From positions 744,001 to 808,000 of the forward strand of contig JAQJZZ010000018.1 in assembly GCA_030077755.1 (NCBI GenBank): 64,000 nt of DNA, given 5' to 3'. The notes beneath the pieces were generated by a model. That model was not told the origin of the DNA and did not search any database. It was given only the letters and a program-made list of their open reading frames with translations. Shown here one piece after another: positions 59,737-64,000 of the stretch. The DNA is from Filosporella fistucella. Its lineage: Eukaryota > Ascomycota > Leotiomycetes > Helotiales. The position numbers and the translations under genes were made by a program. The stretch's first letter is position 1, and each line of letters starts with the position of its first letter.

Positions 59737-62700
59737 TTTGATGGTGTTATTCTCAATTTTCAGGATTCGATATAAGTGCAACTATGACTGCAGTTGAGGT
59801 ATAGAAAAGTCAGCTCAGTGGCTATCGTTGCTCCTGATATATGCAGGTCAGCAGCTTTCCCATGCCAAGCTCAGCCTTACCCTGTGTAGCCTTCTTCAAC
59901 AGCTACGGCTGAGGTGGAAAGTGTGATGGCCAGACAGGTCATTTCATATGTGTCATGCCTCAGCCATTTTCTTTCGGCATCGACTCGCTCTTGAAGTCGA
60001 TAGGTCTCTTTTGATGTTGTTTCTGGGCAGCTGGAGTGTGGGCTGACGAGCAGAGTTCCGAAGGCTTGCATTGGATAGGAAAAGCGCCATTCTCTTGAAC
60101 ATACCGGGTTGCTGACTAAGTTACCGCCTCACCGAGTGGGAGGGAGTTCCAACACGTTGGCCTCAAGACATAGTCAAGCAAAGTCGCAGCCTTTATGCCG
60201 AGAATCTGTATATGTTTGAATGTTGTGATGTGATAGCACAGCGAACTGTTGTGCGACCTGATCGGGCATGGCCTATTGGTCTTCTATCTATTTCTCAGTG
60301 ATCTGATTCAGCTATAGTTGGCTTTGAAGCTCCAGATCCAGCTCCAGCTCCAGTCCTCACCTGAGCTTTGGAAAGCAGAACTTCGGAGCAGCTGAGCAAG
60401 GAGTCGCCCACCTTCAATGAGCAAATTATCATTCCACAGAAGAATGAGGAAATAATGTAGGGAATATAGCTATCTCTCTCTAGCACAACGTGTGATGCCG
60501 CTGGCTATCATTATTAGACCCTCCATTTGTACTCATCTAGTTTCCTAAAAAGCTGTTGGATACATAGCAAGCTTATATTCCCGAAGACTTAAATCCATGC
60601 TGCGAGCACATGAATTTGAGCAAAGAGATTCAAAGTCACAAAGCAGCTACTTTTTCACACAGCTATTAGCTCTAGAAGAACGTAAAAAGACAAAAATGAA
60701 ATGGCCGTGCGTAGGCTGCTACAGCTTCAGTTACCATGATTCTTCTAACGTGTACGCGTCACCATAACTCAAAATCCGCCATATCTCTCTATAGTGTACA
60801 AACTCGCATCCAATGCCTATATACACGTGGAAATATGTGTATTTATTCGATTCGATAAATAGCAAATAATACTTATAGTTTTCCCGCTAGCTCTTTGTCT
60901 CCCTTCCTGTGCTCTCTTCCTTCTCCACCCTACTTATCTAGTTCCTTCGACTTTCGAACAACCAAATTATTTAGCTTATGTAGAAGAGGAGGAGCGAGGG
61001 AGCAAAAGAGCAAAATTCCATCGGGTGGCTGTATAGTGAGAGGGGGCCTAGTGAGATTTGTATAGGAGGACCCAATACCTTAAAAACTGTGTTCTAGTCG
61101 GCCAAAAGCTGCGATTTATGCACTATAGAGGGTTATAGCGGATCACAAGCTGGAGGGGACCGTACCTAATCTGATACAAGAAGCCCATCCATTTATCCTC
61201 ATTGGGAGTTCGTCGATCTGTTGTATGTTGTGAAGAACAGTTTCTTCGACATCTCTCCCTCGTTGTTCTATATTGCCTGGAATCGTTCTACGAATGAGAG
61301 TATCTGGAACAAGTGGCCGCAAATTCTTGAACGGAAGCCTTAAGCTTCTCGAGGGTGGCATAGGCCTCAGGGCCGTTGAAGCAATCTGGAAGAGGATTCG
61401 GGGAACGTTCATTGCATACCCACCAGCATGATCAGTGGCCACTGGGAGCTGTGTTATCTGCTATTCCGATGACATTATTTTATCTTCGTCGACCGACAGG
61501 TGGTGTGGTCCTGAATGCCTTTGGATGAAGAGGCAATGCTCTTACTTTATCAGTTGTTAAAATCCCACCGGGCACCGTGGAATTCTGATCGCTCTTAAGT
61601 CCCAGTTGGCGTGTCCTACAATTGCCCATAAGAACTCAATCTCTCGCTATCTCCTTTCAACACAACTCCTCTTAAACGTAAATTGATACGACGCCACAGC
61701 CGACTTGTTTTTGTGTCTCCCAAGACATTGCGGGGTAACTCACGTAATGAGGGGCAGTCGAAAACAGGGGGTTTAAGACGTTCAGAAATTGAAAACACCA
61801 GAAAATGAATTGTGACATTTATTTTCCTAAAGAGGTAACCTTAATATTTGCAAAAGATATTGTGTTCTCCTGCCATCCATACTATCTAGCCACAGAACCG
61901 CACCATGAAGTTATGCCAGTTAAACCTCGGATTTGTTGAGCTTAGTGTCGGTACCCTGGGTTGTCGTTATGGAGAATGTCCCGGATCACGTCTTTCATTG
62001 CAGTCTGAGTATTTGGCTCCAACAACGAGTCGCTCAAAGATCTGTCCTCAGTGGTTAGAATTGCCATCTAATTTGGAAATGTTCACCCTTCCCTGTGCGA
62101 TGAACTCTCGATCCACGCCATAACACGCTGGTTTGCTTCTTGTTGATCTCTTCCAATCTGAACTTGACGCTCATGATGACCTCCAAAGGGGAATTGATGC
62201 CGAAGCTGAATTTCTCTAACATACAAAATGAACTTCTTTCCACCTTTCACCTGCCTGGCAAATTCAATTTACAAATCTTCTTCTGTATGAACTTAACCTC
62301 CCTAATCGCGATACTAGTCCAAAATTAATCCAAATAAAATAAAAGAAGACTTTCAAATCGAGCTCGTCGAACATCAAAGCAAATGGCCCTATGCTCGTAC
62401 CCAAAATAATTGGCAGTGACGGCTAAAGTGGGGTACAACAGTAGAAATTCATGATCGGGGCATTCGATGGACAAGGGGAGATGGCAGTGGAGGATGAAAT
62501 CAGACCCGTGATGATTTCAGACCAGGTTAAGGCAGTTTGCAGTGGCTGAGAGAAAGTGAAAATTTGCGTCAGGGTCAGACATCTTCTGTAAACTCAAATC
62601 ACAATGAAAACGTGCCATCTCAGGGCACCAGTGGCTCGGAAGCTGACATCATTAGTTGAGATTTCTAGATGTTACTATCTAAAAGAAGCGATTTGGCTTA

Positions 62701-63394
62701 GCCCAGTAATTCAAGTTAGCCATATGAAAAAACAGCTTTTAACCGAAACCAACGCTTGAATAGCTCTGGTTTTGACGAAGCTTTCGATCGGCCTTGACCA
62801 AGTTGAACAACAGTTGGCAATTTCAGACCTTCCCTTAACATCCAAAGCAAGAAATCAAACACCTTATACGCCGCAGCTTTTTGAAGCTTCAGTGGTCACT
62901 TGGTTGCAAATTTTCTCAACCCTGAGCAACCGACAACTCTCAGGATCTTCTAAATCGCAGAGCTGGTAAGTGTCACTGCGCACAGTAGCTCTCTTTTTGC
63001 TAACACCCCTACTCCAGTATCAACATTCCATCGTACGATCTCCTCTCAATTAGTGGCTTTGACCTCCGTGAGTGCCTCTTAAATTCAGCATAGACAGATT
63101 TCCTTCTGTAACATTGCAATAGCAAGCAAAATGGTGAAGTCCTCTTTGAAAAAGGAAGAGCGGGAGGCAAAGTCATGGACATCTTCCGTGAAACGAAAGA
63201 CTTGACAAAAGTTGGCTCGTTCTTAATAAGCGTCGTAGAGATTCATTTTCAAACTCCTCAACTCAACCAAGTAGTGGAAGCTCGACCGATGGTGCCAACA
63301 AAGATGCGAATGTACCAGGCAACACAGCTTCGCCCATAGTACTATTGATGAAAGACATGGAAATGGAACGAACTGGCTCCAAGGCGTTTCTAAT
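59737..63394. other. Intergenic region, no supported gene
   Basis: About 3.6 kb upstream of the protease gene. Small ORFs (59877-60071 minus, 61143-61442 minus, 61616-61798 minus, 61905-62123 plus, 62772-62969 plus) have no domain and no splice-supported partner. (agctcc)n-like cagctccagctccag occurs near 60337-60352. No RNA gene seen. Confidence 0.4.
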
Positions 63395-63739
63395 TTGGCT
63401 GAAATCGACGATTGTCATACTGAAGTTCAGTGGGAGATTTGGACTTGGACAGTGCATGTTTCATTCCTTGTATCTAAAAGGAATAAACGTGCACGAGAGC
63501 TTGACTTGGCCAAGTTGGAGGAGATGGGCAACAAGACAGTCTCTGCCACATTCATCGAAAAAGACAATGGCATCTGGCTTTGCGTTGAGCTCAGTGGCGA
63601 TTCTGGAACCGTAACCCTCCCTGGAATAGATTCAACTTATCCTGTCGAGCAGCTGGTCTCGCAACGATCAGCGCAATTCGAAGCTGATTACCATCTTGAG
63701 GGCACGAATTGGCACTTTGATAGAGGCACGCTATTGTAA
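63395..63739 (+). CDS. Hypothetical protein C-terminal exon (uncertain)
   Basis: An open stretch of 114 codons, but its frame extends upstream to at least 63290, so the true start is unclear. It reads DDCHTEVQWEIWTWTVHVSF, then AKLEEMGNKTVSATFIEKDN, then GIWLCVELSGDSGTVTLPGI, and ends HFDRGTLL with a stop at 63737-63739. Alternating hydrophobic and polar residues suggest a beta-rich fold. A neighbouring frame before 63345 is Ser/Asn-rich and may be an earlier exon. No family recognised. Confidence 0.4.
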   Translation: MAEIDDCHTEVQWEIWTWTVHVSFLVSKRNKRARELDLAKLEEMGNKTVSATFIEKDNGIWLCVELSGDSGTVTLPGIDSTYPVEQLVSQRSAQFEADYHLEGTNWHFDRGTLL

Positions 63740-64000
63740 TGTCAACATGTGGAGGCAGAAGTCAGTGGGGGCGATCTGGGTGGTTGAGCTGTGGTGGAGA
63801 AGCCGATAACCAAAAATCAATGGTTGTGCTTTGCAGTGTTCATTTCTGGAGGAAAACATTAGCTGCCTTCGATATGATGGTATTGAAGCAACAGATCTTG
63901 AGTTTGTGCAAATTGGATGACCATACAGTGCTTTCAATTTCGCAACATAATTATAACATTATCTCTTGAATTTCTCTTAGGCGCTTTCATCATTTCAAAC

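Noticed and set aside
1..64000. tRNA, rRNA, CRISPR arrays, bacterial operon signals
   Set aside because: None noticed by eye. CRISPR and operon features are not expected in a fungal nuclear region. A tRNAscan run would be needed to exclude tRNAs.
1..64000. Secondary-metabolite biosynthetic cluster
   Set aside because: No polyketide synthase, NRPS, terpene cyclase or tailoring-enzyme group is present. The transporter, transcription factor and secreted proteins are too far apart and unrelated.

Overview
The window looks like nuclear DNA of a filamentous ascomycete (Pezizomycotina; Leotiomycetes is my best guess, not proven). The evidence is short 42-83 bp introns with GT..CTAAC..AG signals, fungus-specific families (HET domain, Rds1-type ferritin-like protein, C2H2 plus fungal-specific transcription factor, Cdc25-type RasGEF with SH3), wide CT-rich intergenic spaces, and one AT-rich block with a repeat-induced point mutation (RIP) signature. 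Most genes are split, so I rebuilt exon structures by reading both strands and requiring frame continuity across each intron.

Layout. 1-12.7 kb: the start of an MFS sugar transporter (minus, cut by the window edge), a UPF0303/GlcG-like heme-degrading-fold protein (plus), a HET-domain protein (plus), a large multi-pass membrane protein of unknown function (minus), a secreted ML/NPC2-like lipid-binding protein (plus), and a five-exon Rds1-like ferritin-fold protein with one GC-AG intron (minus). 12.67-22.17 kb: a complete but dead minus-strand Ty3/gypsy LTR retrotransposon with 197 bp LTRs. Its LTRs differ only by transitions, and catalytic aspartates read as asparagine. 22.25-23.64 kb: a frameshifted unrecognised gene abutting the element.

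24-28.3 kb: three tiny single-pass membrane ORFs and a six-exon BTB/POZ gene, all on the minus strand. 31.5-35.6 kb: a complete five-exon Cdc25-like Ras guanine-nucleotide exchange factor (minus). 35.6-45.9 kb: about 10 kb of almost gene-free low-complexity DNA with one possible relic near 38 kb. It leads into an Adr1/Msn2-type C2H2 plus fungal-specific-domain transcription factor at 45.9-48.6 kb. 52.3-52.8 kb: a small secreted cysteine protein with two repeats separated by a Lys-Arg site. 54-56.2 kb: a weak hypothetical gene and a broken Tc1/mariner-type helix-turn-helix relic. 57-59.7 kb: a subtilisin-family protease fused to seven FG-GAP repeats, probably a beta-propeller, with no signal peptide. 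The right end holds one weak hypothetical ORF.

The genes do not form a pathway or a recognisable biosynthetic cluster. The region alternates conserved signalling and regulatory genes (RasGEF, transcription factor, BTB) with accessory ones (HET, secreted proteins, protease-propeller, transposon relics). The most unusual items are the subtilase-propeller fusion, the two-repeat secreted protein, the RIP-mutated retroelement with its decayed neighbour, and the GC-AG intron.
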